Below, one piece after another: positions 1-12,695 of a stretch of DNA of 60,000 nucleotides. Source of the stretch: Branchiostoma floridae (lineage: Eukaryota > Chordata > Leptocardii > Amphioxiformes > Branchiostomatidae); assembly GCF_000003815.2 (NCBI RefSeq), contig NC_049987.1, positions 11,990,778 to 12,050,777 on the forward strand, written 5' to 3'. Position numbers and translations under genes: made by a program. The notes under the pieces are model-generated. The model did no database searches. It was not told the origin of the DNA and saw only the letters and a list, made by a program, of their open reading frames with translations. Position 1 is the first letter of the stretch. Each line of letters begins with the position of its first letter.

Positions 1-3000
1 TAATACAAGCCTGTCTGAGAGAAGACTGAGTCGATTCAAAGAACAGCTTCAAGAGAATGCAGTATGAAGAACGCTAATAAAGAAGATGATTCTGGTGAGA
101 CAGTAAGAATATAATGCTAGCTTTAGAGAGGTTAGTAAATTAAGAAGGAGACTGTACACAGAAAACTGTGACTATATCCAATCTGATACTGTTGTCTCCT
201 TATCCCGGCTTAGAGCGTGTCCAGTTGAAGTTCATGTTCCCTACATGTCTGTAGGATTTCCGTATGCGTGTTTTCCACAGTAAACCAGACGCAGGTGTAC
301 CGGTCTATATCCGGGCATTCCCCCTTTAATATATTATGAGAAACCACGTCGTGCAACTTCCTCACCTTTAGGCTACAGTCTGGGCTGGTTTTACGGTTAG
401 TACTGTAGGAAGTTAACTCTCACCTCCCAGCCAACTTTCCCCCATGTTACCGGCCTGAGTGGCGTTACTAATCGCGAATGCGGGTGCATGGTATTCATTT
501 ATCGGGCCCGTCCACTAATCTTCTTCTTCTGTCTCACCGATATCCATTCTTTGCGTTTGTGAAGAGTTGCCCTTTAGTGTTCGCTGAGCTAGCGACCTTT
601 GAGCGACCAAAATTGGATTTTTGTGACCCTTGATTTTACAAATGGAATATGATAATGAAGCACGATTCAAAAGTATGACAACCAAACACATAAAACATAA
701 AAATATGAAATTCATATCATAAAAATGAGGAACACAGTATGTGGAAAAAGATAAAAGTGAAATTTGGTCAATAGTTCTAAAGGGTCCGACCGGAAAATGT
801 GATGTTTCCGTTACGGGAATGCTCCCGTCCTGCAGTATTTCCGTGTGTCCGGTGCTGTCAGGGGCCGCCTCGTGACGAATGCTCGACAGGACCCCGTTAT
901 CAGATTTACTAGCAGGGGAACGAAAGGGTCAAGATAGGAAAGTTCACCGTGCGCTACTGAACACGGAATACTGCTTCGTTGAACTGTATCAGGAGGAGGA
1001 AAACTTTCAGAATCAGACTGACTAGGTGAGGTGTTTGTCCTATTTTATGACTAGAATTTGCAGCCGCAAAAGCACATATTCTGGATTTGTATGGTCGCGA
1101 AGTAGCACAAAAAGCCGGAGTCGCTATTCTTCAACATATTTGTTTTCCTACTACAATCTACACCCCTCATTCCGATGGCATTGTAGTATTTCTGTAGCAC
1201 ATTGATGGCCGTTTTGGTAGCATGGCCCATCTTTATGGTGACTTTGTCAGCTGGGTGCCGATTTGTATAACACATGTTTGTAGATCCTGGAGTGAGGTCG
1301 CCATCTTGATAAACGTGAAGGTCAAGATCATGTCGGACAGTAGCTACTTTTCACATGTACAGGAACAGACTATTCAGGCATGTGTTAGAGTCATTCGGTA
1401 CAGAACGTGATTTCTTGTGCTTGTGTGGTCGCTTATGGTTTAGAAATGATGGCATAAAACCATCGTATATACTAGGTCTACTCCTTCCATGGACATTTAT
1501 ACGACCATATCACCAATTATACAACTTTTGGTTGTCTGTTCGTTCGTTTTCGTTTGTTTTCATAATGCATGCCTAGCTTCTGTTTCATTGCTTGTTTTAG
1601 TTATCGTATGTTGTAATTCTGAGTTAATGTTCTTGATGACACCCAAAACTAATGGTAAATTGAAGGTGAAGACTGTCATCACGGTACAAAAGCGCGACAT
1701 GGGTTCATGACCCTGACTGTGAGGTCGTGAGATGACCTCATGACCTTACTCCCCCTGCTGCTTGACCCCGTCAGTTGTGTGTGATGATGGACGACAACAG
1801 ACGAGATGGATGTGCTCTGTACTTATATAGAGACTTCTATTTTCAACGCTCATGTTTGTTTGTTTCTTTTGATGTCATCATGTTGTCCTCGTTGACAGAC
1901 AATTGTATATACGCGCGCGCGCGCGTGTGTGTGTGTGTGTTTCTTTCTGTGTCTTCGATTGCAGCTGTCTGAAGTTTCTTTGCGAGTCAGAACTATTATG
2001 TTTTCAGGAATCATAACATTCTATTATTTTGGTTGACGCCTTGCCATTTCTTACGTACACTGACTGGTATTTCTTGCTGTAAAGTAACATATGTGTCGGT
2101 TATGCCGCTCTGTTACGGTAGCAGTGCTCAGCTCCAGTTGTGCAGATATTCATGAAGTCATGCGTTCCAAACCTGAACCTAACCCCCCTTCTCGGTATCT
2201 CCATATGGGTTAGGCCCATTCATCTTGTCCTCGAACCTAGTTGCTCAAATTTACTTTTGGCCACTGATGTATATGTAAAGGTAGGTCATCACCCAGTATG
2301 GTGTGTTTAACTTCATCCTCATTCAAATGTTACATATGTAATCTGCCCATCCCTCGTATAGGCCCACCAAGAGACGTACATTTTCAATTATTCTAAATAA
2401 ATTTGATTGACACAGGGTTATTTATCATTTTGTCAGGTCTGTCAAAAATGGTGCCTGTGCACCCCTCCCCACCGTGTGACTCCCACATGGGGTACTCCAT
2501 CATTAATCAGTACGGACAGGCGGAGGCATCAGCAGGAGCAGCTTCAATATCACAGTCATGTTCAAAAAGCAAAGCCTCCAACAACCAAATAAAAACCATA
2601 GTACCAAAACAAAATCAGTAATTCACCAAGTAACGTTGTACAGCGTTTACAGCGCGGAATAAAATCTACCCAAACAATAATTCAGTACTGGTGTATCAGA
2701 TTGCACTTTATACCATGTTTCTTAACAAATGTAAACGCCCGAGTTCAAAATACTCCATAAAACCGTCATTTTTACTGCCATGAAAGATGAAACATCTATA
2801 ACGTATTAAAGGCATGTTAAAACCTCCGGCTGTGACATCAGCCTTTCTCCACCTCTAACAGTGATATAACATCTCTGCGCCCCGTTCTCTTTGAAGCTAC
2901 AGTAAAATACATCACAAAACCCGGCTGCAGACATCAAGGGTTGGTTCGTACCATTTATCTTGAGTCAGATCTTCCCTCCAGAAGAGAGGATAGGGCGGAA

Positions 3001-3626
3001 AGGGTATCTGGTGCGGAATATGGATGTGAAGGGTTAGGAGCTTTATCCTACACCTAGATGTAAAGGGCACCCCTGTCAATCATACTTATATATACGGACC
3101 ACAAATTTGTCTGGAGGGTAGCGAGCTCTGTTGTAGATTTAGCCGCGATATGCAGGGAAACAATTTCAGAGCGGGTTCGCCATAAACCATGCCGAGCTAT
3201 CGGCATGTACGGGTTTTTATGAGCTGTGAAGTTGCTGGGATCAACACACTGGCGCCCGATACTGTAGTAGTACAAGAGTAGTGATTTCTGGTAGGCAAGT
3301 CGTTAATATAAATTTAAAGCTTCTATGTAGCGACACATAACTAAGGTAGAGGGGAATCATTAATATCTATGTTAGTAATGTGTGGAGGCGGCTTAATTGC
3401 AATTTCCGTCATGGACAAGTATACACTTTTTGAACAGGGAAAATACAAAGCAGATCTCTTGAACAGTAGTCGGACTGTCCTACAGACCCCTTTTGGATCG
3501 AGACGTGCTATTTTTGTTCACATGTTTTGCAGTCTCCGATTAATGGTTTGACTAAATGCTTTTTGGACGTCTCGCTTGCCTCTTTAATCTATTTTTGCTC
3601 GACAGACTCCTTATGTCTCTTTGAAT
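1..3626. other. gene-free stretch with a CG/TG microsatellite
   Basis: No exon with credible splice sites or family resemblance was seen. Open frames here are short (under about 75 codons) and overlap on both strands, as expected by chance. The only clear structure is an alternating CG run passing into TG near 1912-1940. The stretch ends at an assembly gap. Confidence 0.55.
1912..1940. repeat. (CG)n(TG)n microsatellite
   Basis: An alternating purine-pyrimidine run of CG dinucleotides followed directly by TG dinucleotides. Such runs are length-variable and can adopt left-handed DNA; nothing indicates a function here. Confidence 0.85.
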
Positions 3627-3855
3627 NNNNNNNNNNNNNNNNNNNNNNNNNNNNNNNNNNNNNNNNNNNNNNNNNNNNNNNNNNNNNNNNNNNNNNNNNN
3701 NNNNNNNNNNNNNNNNNNNNNNNNNNNNNNNNNNNNNNNNNNNNNNNNNNNNNNNNNNNNNNNNNNNNNNNNNNNNNNNNNNNNNNNNNNNNNNNNNNNN
3801 NNNNNNNNNNNNNNNNNNNNNNNNNNNNNNNNNNNNNNNNNNNNNNNNNNNNNNN
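3627..3855. other. assembly gap (229 N)
   Basis: A run of 229 N. The length differs from the four 100-N gaps elsewhere, so it may be an estimated size. Open frames reported across it are meaningless. Confidence 0.99.
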
Positions 3856-6467
3856 CAAATCAGTCCCTCTTATCTCTGGGCTTTCCCAGATCAATGGCTC
3901 ATGGGAAGTCTCGGGGTCACAAGGGTCAAGGTAAACCATGGAACGTCCGCCATGATGAACGCCATGGTGACAGAAAAGTTAAGTTGCTAAAGAAGTTGTA
4001 AAGCGCTAACGGTGTGGGTTACTGTAACGGTACACCCAATGTAATCTCCGTGTACGGCATGGGGCACGTTCTGTGTCAACTACGAACAGCAGGGGCCTTT
4101 TAATTTGTCAGAAATTATAAAAGCGTGACTGCAAAATGAGACGTTAGTGAAATTTTGTGTGCCACGCGTCCAGGTATCTCGGAGATCAGGCAACACTATC
4201 AGCAGGGCTCTGTAACGGTCTGGAGCTGACATATTTAGTCAAGCAGTTTTACCGAACATATTCTATCAAGAAAGTTATATAATCATACTTTGTATAACAC
4301 AATTCCTTTAACTAACTAAGACATAACTTTTGATATGATATGCATTTTATATATTTCTCGGAGGGAGGTCGAGGAGACCTGTCTGATCCATGTATTTTAT
4401 GTCTAATAGAAAAATGTTCAATATTGCCATTTTCTTCTTCAAATTTTCTGTAGGTTGTCTATTATATTACAATAGACTGTGTGTAAGAGTTCGTAGGATA
4501 TGATTGCGTATGGATGATTGTAGGAATTGTTCAGCATTGACGATTAATGGACTGATAAAATCATCTAGTTGGCAATGATGACCATACTGTCCACAAGCCT
4601 GTCGTAATATCTATTGAACGCAACTCTTTGGGGATACCAAGACGCAGACGTATTCATTTCTCCATTCAGGTTAAATCGAAGGTTTTATCGACACAACACA
4701 AACCGACCCGAGCTTTAAAATCACGAACAAAAGAGAACTACCAAAAACGAGGCCACAGGGCGACTCTTTACGACAACATGACTTGGACATAAATCCTCTA
4801 CATAATTCTCAAGATTGATTCTTTTATGTCGAACATGTTTTTAATGCCTTTCTCTGGCGTGAAAGGCATCAGTGCTTTCAATCATCTAAAATGCGTCTAC
4901 TGTGCTACACTTCTCTATACAGCTTCTGTACAAATTTATATTGACCACGATATTCCGTTTGGGAGATGATAAGCCCCCAAAAATGCATTCTCTCTCGTAT
5001 ATGGCCTGGGGGTAGAATATACAGAAAATAGAACAGTTTCGGTTGCTGCTAGTATATCGCAGTGACATCTGCATGCGGTCGTGTCCGGGCTGCTTTTTCC
5101 TGAACGTATTGAGCTGACGTCTTTGTTATTTTCTGCACAAATTCTGACAAAAAAGATTGTGACAAAAGGTTGTGAAAAATGTTGCAGAATCAAGGCTTAA
5201 TGAACAATGTTACCCTGTTGTGCGTGACAAAGAGATTGACTCTGTCGATATTCTGACATGTCGGATGTAATGGCGCCTAAATAAGGTTGGCAAAAGTTTC
5301 GGGCCATTTGCGTCAGTGCAGTGTCAGATCATCCCTCTGCTGTTCCTACAGCATCATGTGAACGTACGTTTTGTCTCAGATTATTAAGCCGTGATTTATA
5401 GTCATAGCAATACAGCGTCGAATGACCACTTTTGAGTATAAAAGTGCAATACATCATGAATATTGTGGAGGTAGACTAGCGATAACAGGCTTGAGTGTGC
5501 GGTACAAGTGATGAAGTGATCACGTCAGTGGAAGATGCTTCGCGGCAATTGGTAACGACCAGTGGAATGTCTGACGTTGTTAGGACATTCCTATGGTCGG
5601 AGGTTTGTCAGACTGTAGATAGAGGGAGACGTCTTCATCATGGGGAGGAGATAGCGAAGGGAATCCAATTCGTCACAACTAGATTTCAAAGAACAGAAAG
5701 CTGAATTATCTATGGCTGCCTTGTGAGCAACTCCAATGTTGTGAACCTTCCAGTTGCATAAATGGCATGTCGACCGTCATACTTTGACTCTACGAACGAT
5801 TCCTATCGATGCTTTAAGCAGCTTTTACGTCCCTACTTTCAATTCACCTGGAAACATTTGTCGTACTTTAGGACATCCTGCCGCCTCCCTGTCTCACTCG
5901 ATATAGCCTCGGACAGCCTGAAGGCCCGAACCCTACCCGGGCGTGAGTTAGGCGTGAGTGGGACCTGGCAACAGCTAGTATAGTCTAGATTCCAGGTTAC
6001 CCAAACCCGCGCTCTTCTGTCAGTGCGAACTAAAGCCAACATTCCACAGACGACACGTCGTGTCCCCTCCTCTACAGTGTTGAGCCTGGGTTTAACCAAA
6101 CTTACTCATACACAGAAAAGCAGGCTTAATGCAAGACTACAACTGCAGATGTGGGATTTATACATCAACATGCGCCTTACCCGACTCTGGGAACTGGATT
6201 TTACTACCCCGCATTTTGTTCGTAACAAATTGTACCAAACTGAACAATCTTACACTGTTTACACACTACACTTGTAAAATAGGACACATTTCTAGTTCAG
6301 TTCTGCTTCCGTTTCACCTGCAATAGTGTCCATCCCTTGTTTAGAAATTAACCTTCTCACGAAATCTGCTAAACCTATCTACTAGAAAATGTGATATCTG
6401 ACAGCAACAGGAATTCGTAGTGACACTGTGAGCGTCTTTCATTGAAGTAGCAAATACCTAAAGCTAC
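3856..6467. other. gene-free stretch
   Basis: No exon, RNA gene or repeat with clear ends was recognised. Open frames are all under 90 codons and none resembles a protein family I know. Confidence 0.5.
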
Positions 6468-6567
6468 NNNNNNNNNNNNNNNNNNNNNNNNNNNNNNNNN
6501 NNNNNNNNNNNNNNNNNNNNNNNNNNNNNNNNNNNNNNNNNNNNNNNNNNNNNNNNNNNNNNNNNNN
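6468..6567. other. assembly gap (100 N)
   Basis: Exactly 100 N, the usual placeholder for a gap of unknown length. Confidence 0.99.
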
Positions 6568-9050
6568 GATTACGATCCTAGACCTGTAGAGAAGAGGTCT
6601 ACTAGCTAGGACACTTTGCTTTTACACCGAAAGCGCAGTATCTGACTTCAATTTAGACCATGGATGTTGATGATCCAGGCGTAGGAGAGCTCTAATGTTT
6701 CTCTCCTATCGGTAAATCTGCCTCACACTGCGCGCCCCCAGTTTACTTATACACAAGCGCGTGACTCGTGATGAAAGTTGGGCTTCAGATCCGACATGTT
6801 TGATTTTTACGAGCATATGTGGAGTGTGGGGGATCGCATGCCCCGGGCGGGAGGTATTCCATTTCGCTGCTATCAGTAATCTCTATGGATGTAGGTGTGG
6901 GAGGAAACCCCTGTATGGACATTACAGTCGGGCGTGCTCCTAGGAGAATACAGAGGCTAGAGGCTACATAAACACATTGTTGTAGTACGTTTGGACTTTT
7001 CTGCGCATCAAGTACTTAGAAAAAAAATCGTTTTAGGAATTAAAGTGCTCAAGGAGGTCTCCTACACGGCGGAAGTAATCATACTCAATATTTACTTACC
7101 GAAATATGTACAATGTACTGCCTCTGTGACTATGTATGACTATGTATGACCATAGGCTGCTCGCCTATTGAGTCTTTGATCATGTATTCTGATTTATGGA
7201 TATTATCTGATGATCTGCCGGGACCGCGAGGAAAGCCCTTTATCTGCATTACATCCGCGCGTGCCTGGAGTAAAGTACAGAGGCTAAATCAATCATTTCG
7301 GTAATATACAGGATTGTGGGTTGAGTGGTATATAAAGAGATTTATTCATACATTCATGCATCCTAAAATCCACTGTAAAAAGCGCGTCAGACAATTAAGT
7401 GAGTTTCTACTCTGTGGTTATCTGGGAAATCCATCTCTGTCCCAGGAAGCGATACAAGTGAAAAAGCACTCCCATCTCGGTCCCAGGGCAGCCGAGACAA
7501 GTGGAAGTCCAGACAAGGCGGAGGTCAGAGCGGAAGTTAGCGGGGCATGTAGGAACAGAACATGTGATGACAAGTACGGGTCGACTGTTCAGACAAGACT
7601 CCGACAATGTTGCACAATGTCCGGCTCCTGTTTCCTCTGCAGGTTTCAAGTGGTTTAAAAGCCCTGTGCACATACATGTAGCGGGACTTCGGCTCAAATG
7701 AGGCAAAATCAGTCTTTTACATGCAGCCCCATTACGAAACTTACAACCATCAAATGCGTCTTGACTTCACGTTACTTAGATCCACAATTAGTTTGACATT
7801 TCTTCCTGTGGTATACGGCCTTACGTCTGCACTCTGTATTATGGCTAGAACCACAAGAACCTGCGTTATTCCTGCTTGTCTGACTGATATCGGTCCCAAC
7901 CGTTGTATAGTTAGTAACCATTTATATCAAGGTTTGTAGGCAATGCCTGTACATCAGAATTGTGGTACTGACAAGGAGACCTCCCTGGTAGTTTAGAGTC
8001 TATGTCTCAGTGCATAGTCTCTACTAGACTAAATGCGGATACAGGGACAATAAGTGCAGGGGGAAATTTGGCCACCATAGGGTTTCATTTGCCTGCCGCT
8101 CATACCGTGAACTAACAGTAATTCCCCTATTTTCGCCGAATTCTGCTCTCCACAACGCCTTGTGGAGGGTACCAGTCTCCATAGACACGGAAAGGGCTTT
8201 CCGGAATACTCAACGCTGACTTCCTAAGTCAGTGTGCAGATCAGGAAACAGTTCAAGTACAACAAGTAACATTTCGCTGAGAAACACAGCTTTGCTATGC
8301 TTCCTCAGAAGTAAAGCAACAATCCTCATATTGCAGAAGGCATTTTGACAGCCGGTTGTTGTTCAGCGCAGCTTGTAACCTTGTGCAATGAACGATGGCA
8401 ATAGCGTCTGCCTAATTAACAAGCCGGTGTTGATGTGATGAAATTCCAACTGAATACCTCACTTTGTCACGGCGCGAAACATGTCAATTTCCCCATCCCA
8501 TGCGACTAGCGCCAGGCACTCTGGGAACGACGCCACCTCCCCTGGGCACGAGTCCACCTGACGACCTAACTGACAGGAGTGACCCAAAACAAACATGACA
8601 GCGGGCAGCTCGCCGACAGACTCGCCTGATATGTGCCGGGCAGATAACTTTGAACTTCAAGGGCGGCAACTTGACAGGTTTCCCGTGCCTTATCTTGAAG
8701 ATTGCCACATTGTCTTGTCTTCGGTTTGTTACTGAGATTGTCTAGATCTGCTACCAGGTGGTCCGTGTAAATAGCAACAGACTGCGAGAGGAATCTGTAC
8801 CATGTAGTTGATCTTTTTGTTTTGTTCCAATAAGAAGTACACTAACTGCATGGCAGTAATGTTTTGATTTGTCCAATTTTGTTACACTAAAAAGGAAACT
8901 GACCGATAAAGGAAACTGTCGGTTATTGAGAGAATTCTAGAAACGTGTACAAGAACTTGTGAAAATATCGCTCAAATACTATTGTTGAAGAGAAAGGAGT
9001 AAGAAGCAATTAGTCTTTCTATATGCAATGGTGTACAATGCGATGATATT
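6568..9050. other. gene-free stretch with diverged repeats
   Basis: No supported gene. Two diverged direct copies of a roughly 60-bp sequence lie near 6900-6960 and 7229-7290; both begin GAGGAAA and end ACAGAGGCTA. A motif CATAGTCTCTACTAGACT near 8013 recurs near 15458 and, inverted and diverged, near 17200, so it belongs to a dispersed repeat. Confidence 0.5.
6899..7290. repeat. pair of diverged direct repeats
   Basis: Two copies of about 60 bp share a GAGGAAA start, a central GCGTGC and an ACAGAGGCTA end, separated by roughly 270 bp. They could be two hits of one old dispersed element or a local duplication. Confidence 0.5.
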
Positions 9051-9059
9051 CGTTGCATG

Positions 9060-9260
9060 CCTTCGATCGATTCTAATGTCCTAGAATTGTTAAGGTGGCT
9101 GCGACGGAACCAACAGCCGACAAATATCTAAGACATTTTTTTTCGTCACAAAACAACTGCAGTTTGCACGATACACGCACGACTACCTCCAGAAGAAATA
9201 CCCTCAGATTTCCATCGTACGACGAACGTACGACGATCGTACGACGGATGTGACGAGGCC
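9060..9260. repeat. dispersed repeat copy with clustered CGTACGAC motifs
   Basis: The block contains three CGTACGAC words close together (about 9217-9246) and is recognisably related to 12890-13025: both carry GAACCAAC, CCGACAAA, CACGACTA and CCCTCAGAT in the same order. A reverse-oriented relative of the GAACCAAC segment lies near 15120. It is therefore an old transposable element fragment, of uncertain class. Confidence 0.5.
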
Positions 9261-11620
9261 GTATGAAGGACATGTACGGGAATTCCATTGTAAGGTATCT
9301 GATACGAGTCGATTACCAGAGAATGTAACCCAAAGTTTGAGTAAGAGAACACTTAAAGATTAAACCAACAGCGTGGCGGCTGTCTGTCATCCCGGCCGGG
9401 TCATGGCGGAAACATTCCGGCTACTGTGCCCGATGTGCCAGAACCGTTTGACACAGGTCTATCGTCTATCGTGCTGACAGGAGAAAGTACAGCTATCCAG
9501 GCTGCCCCGTATTCTGCGGGCGGATAATAGGCTAGCAAATCAGAACTTTTTTCCTGGCTACCCCGTGTATTTAGATGTTTGCATGTTAGAAAAAAACGTG
9601 ATAGTGAAAAAACTCCTTACATCTGCTTGGAGATTAGCTTTAACGTACTACATAAGCCTACAATTTCAAAACAAAGTTACACAGCGGTGTATTTGTGCTA
9701 CTTCTCTTTACTTAAACCAGTGAACTTCCAATGCCTGTATTTGCATAGGTGGTTATGTCTGGTGACTTTCCTTGAGCTACTTGCTGAGACTATGATACTT
9801 GTCAGGGTCCCAACCTGCCCTGTCCGTAGCTCGTATGTGCGTAAACGTTCCTGAATCTCTTGGCAGAGAGACAAAAACTTGTCGTGAACTTATATATGTC
9901 AGAAAAATGTAGAATCATATAAGGAAATTTGTGAGCTTTGGTGTTCTCTGATCTCCTTCCATCTCTTTTCTCTATTTCTGTCTTTCCCAAAATCTTTCCA
10001 TTCTTCTCCCTCTCTCTTCTGCCCTCCCATCCGCCCACGTTTAAACAGTAACACAACCCGTCGGACCTCCAGGGCCATTTTGATTACCGTATATTTCCCC
10101 TTATCTCTATATGACAGAATCCGTTAGACCCTCGAGCCAGTATGAGACCTCCAGGGTCCGTATGAGGACCGTATTTCTCCCTTATCTCCACCTGCCCGTG
10201 ACCTTGTCGCCTCTCTAAACATCTGCCAGCCGTTAAACGGCTCCCACAGCCAGCCCTGCTTCGCGTTACTCCGCCTTACAGTTATTTCCTAAATCCCTGC
10301 GCCTGCTTTCCGGCCTTGTCCTTGGGCAACACTTGCCCTCGAGTCTGTACGTTTTTCCTTGTTTGCTCGCCGCCAGGTTTCAGGAAAGCGGTGCAGCAAA
10401 CATAACGGATAGGTTCGTAACATAAGAGGTAGCAGAGGCTCTACAATCACAGACTCACGGTCTGTTAATAGTTCTGCCTTCTGATGCCATAGGCGTCCAG
10501 AATTCGACATGGTTCTGTCAATTGTGTTGTTTCACTAACTTGAATTGGCCACAACATGTATAATACTATGTTTTTCCTGTATTAAATGTAATTTATTGAG
10601 ACACTTCATGAAATGTACAGGCTTTCGGTTTAGTGCACTGCAGTGTTCTTGGTTTGCTCGATTAGGCTCAAAATTTCAAACTGCTTATCCCATCATGCAC
10701 ATGAACTTCGTCTTCTGTTGATACAAAGTTATGACAACAACATCTTATAAACCGTTTTGCCAGACACGGTTGTTCCCTTGTACAAGTGGTTAAGAGTTAA
10801 TCCCACTCTTTCAGCAGCAGACGGTACCTGTGTGGTTTGTGCCTGTCATCTGCGCGGGGGACTCGGCACATCGCTCTTACACCAAAGACTTTAACCCTGG
10901 CTATTTCTCCCCAAACACCACAAACATGTGGCTGTGTCCAAACGCTGTCTGAGTCATGTTCCCTTCTTAGCCAAAACATGGCGCTGTTTTATTTCAGGGC
11001 CAGGCCTCCGGCTATGTGGAGGACGTCTGGCGGACTCCTCTTACACCAAACATTCCTCCAGTCGACATTGAAGAACACTTCCAATATCAAAATATGCGTC
11101 CCTAATTGTTAAGGCTGACGCACTGATAGATGCGGATTGATAGAGAGAACAACAAGAACGAAATATTAGCTTCTTATTTTGCCTATAACTTTACTCATTT
11201 TACTTACTATTACCAGGTGGTAGATGGGAGTCCTTTTTGAAGTCGTATATATGTGAAATAGTGATAACCTTCAAAAGAAAGAATCTTGAAGTTTCTTTAT
11301 ATAGCTGTAGAAAATCTTGATGTCTTGCCCATTCTGAGCGTGACCCACGGTGTGTATCCCATATTAGGATTTAGAAATAAGGAAATTAGAAAATACCTCT
11401 AGTTTATGATAACAGAGGGTATATTGTGATGATCATTTCCATCTACCGACGTTTCTTAAGTCTATTCTTGCGTCCATTGATCGATAAACACTTCTCATAC
11501 CTATTAACGTGTCAGATACTCCACAGGGACTATAAACACTGTGAACATATGCTGACTGAAACTCTCCCAGTCTCGCACCCAGGAGGACATGGCGTGGATT
11601 TGCGCACCATTTGCTCAACC
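9261..11620. other. gene-free stretch
   Basis: No exon was recognised. A diverged direct repeat of about 55 bp (GACCTCCAGGG ... CCTTATCTC) occurs near 10064-10110 and 10147-10190. A second weak pair sharing CTCTTACACCAAA lies near 10875 and 11037. Confidence 0.45.
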
Positions 11621-11623
11621 TAA

Positions 11624-12692
11624 AGCCCCGGTCACAAAGCGCGTACGATTCCTTGCGATGGACTATTCCGCATATCGTACGATGAGCGCAGTACATCGCA
11701 ACAAAATCGTAAGCATCGCAAGCCATCGCAACGCATCGGATGGTGTTCAAAATTTTTCCAGCGTCGCACGATTTTTCACTTGTGTCTCTTCTGTATAGCC
11801 GTCTGACCGCTTTTGTGCTTCTTTAACCAACAAACATGTGGACGTAGCTGTTAAATACCTTCCTATAATATCTTTAACTGTAAAAATAAATTAAAAAAGA
11901 CCATGACAACAATATTACAAGCAAAAGTTCAAATCAAGCGTGAGTACTGGTATGGTTATCTCGGCCTGCTTGCCGGCTCTACGTGTCAGGCTCTTTCGAA
12001 GATCGTATCATGATATGCTATCAACAAAAATATGCCATCATACAAAAATCAAATGATAAGCATTATATCATATATATTTCCGACTCATAGAGCCTGCCTT
12101 TATGTTCGAGTTGTCCCCATGGTTATTACGATTATGGTAAACTGACCCAAGAGTGCCATGACCGACGAGAGCTGAGATTTGATCTAATTATAAACTCACG
12201 TGCATGAAGCGATCAAACTATTGTCTGCATCACCTGTGCGTGACGCGCTGTTCTCTGGTTGCGACTGTGGCAGTTGCGACTGATATATTTCCCCTTTTCG
12301 TCAATATCGACAATATCAGGTAAAACTGAAACCATCACAACATACTAAAAAATCATAAATCTATAACCTCATCAGTAGACAAAAATTGCCGTAATGAACT
12401 CTGCTATGGGGGCAAATAAAACCTTACGACGATAGCGAAATTTTGAACATGTTCAAAATCCATTTCAGCTCTATTTTTCGCCATACGACGCTCCCCGATT
12501 TACTATGATTCACTGCGATTGACACAGGCACGCTCTTATGACCTCATCGTACGATCCACTACGCGCTTTGTGACCACGGCTTTATATACTTAAACCATTG
12601 CTTCCGATTTTCTTCCGACTTGCGTCGCACTGCGATTATCCTGCGCATCGGAAGGAATCGCAAGGAATCGTACGCGCTTTGTGACCGGGGCT
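11624..12692. mobile_element. non-autonomous DNA transposon with 36-bp inverted repeats and TAA target duplication
   Basis: The left end reads AGCCCCGGTCACAAAGCGCG and continues into GTACGATTCCTTGCGAT. The right end is its exact reverse complement for about 36 bp. Both ends are flanked by TAA (11621-11623 and 12693-12695). A 3-bp TWA target duplication is typical of the PIF/Harbinger superfamily. The 1,069-bp interior has no transposase frame, so the copy depended on enzymes supplied elsewhere. A second, diverged right-hand end, with GCGCTTTGTGACC followed by ACGGCT, sits inside at about 12551-12583, suggesting an internal duplication or nested insertion. Superfamily is inferred from the target duplication only. 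Confidence 0.8.
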
Positions 12693-12695
12693 TAA

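Noticed and set aside
3527-4001. Open frames across the 229-N gap
   Set aside because: They exist only because N was read as open sequence.
7314-7658. Frame containing ACRNRTCDDKYG, reminiscent of a thrombospondin type 1 repeat
   Set aside because: Lacks the W-x-x-W pattern and the cysteine spacing; no exon borders.
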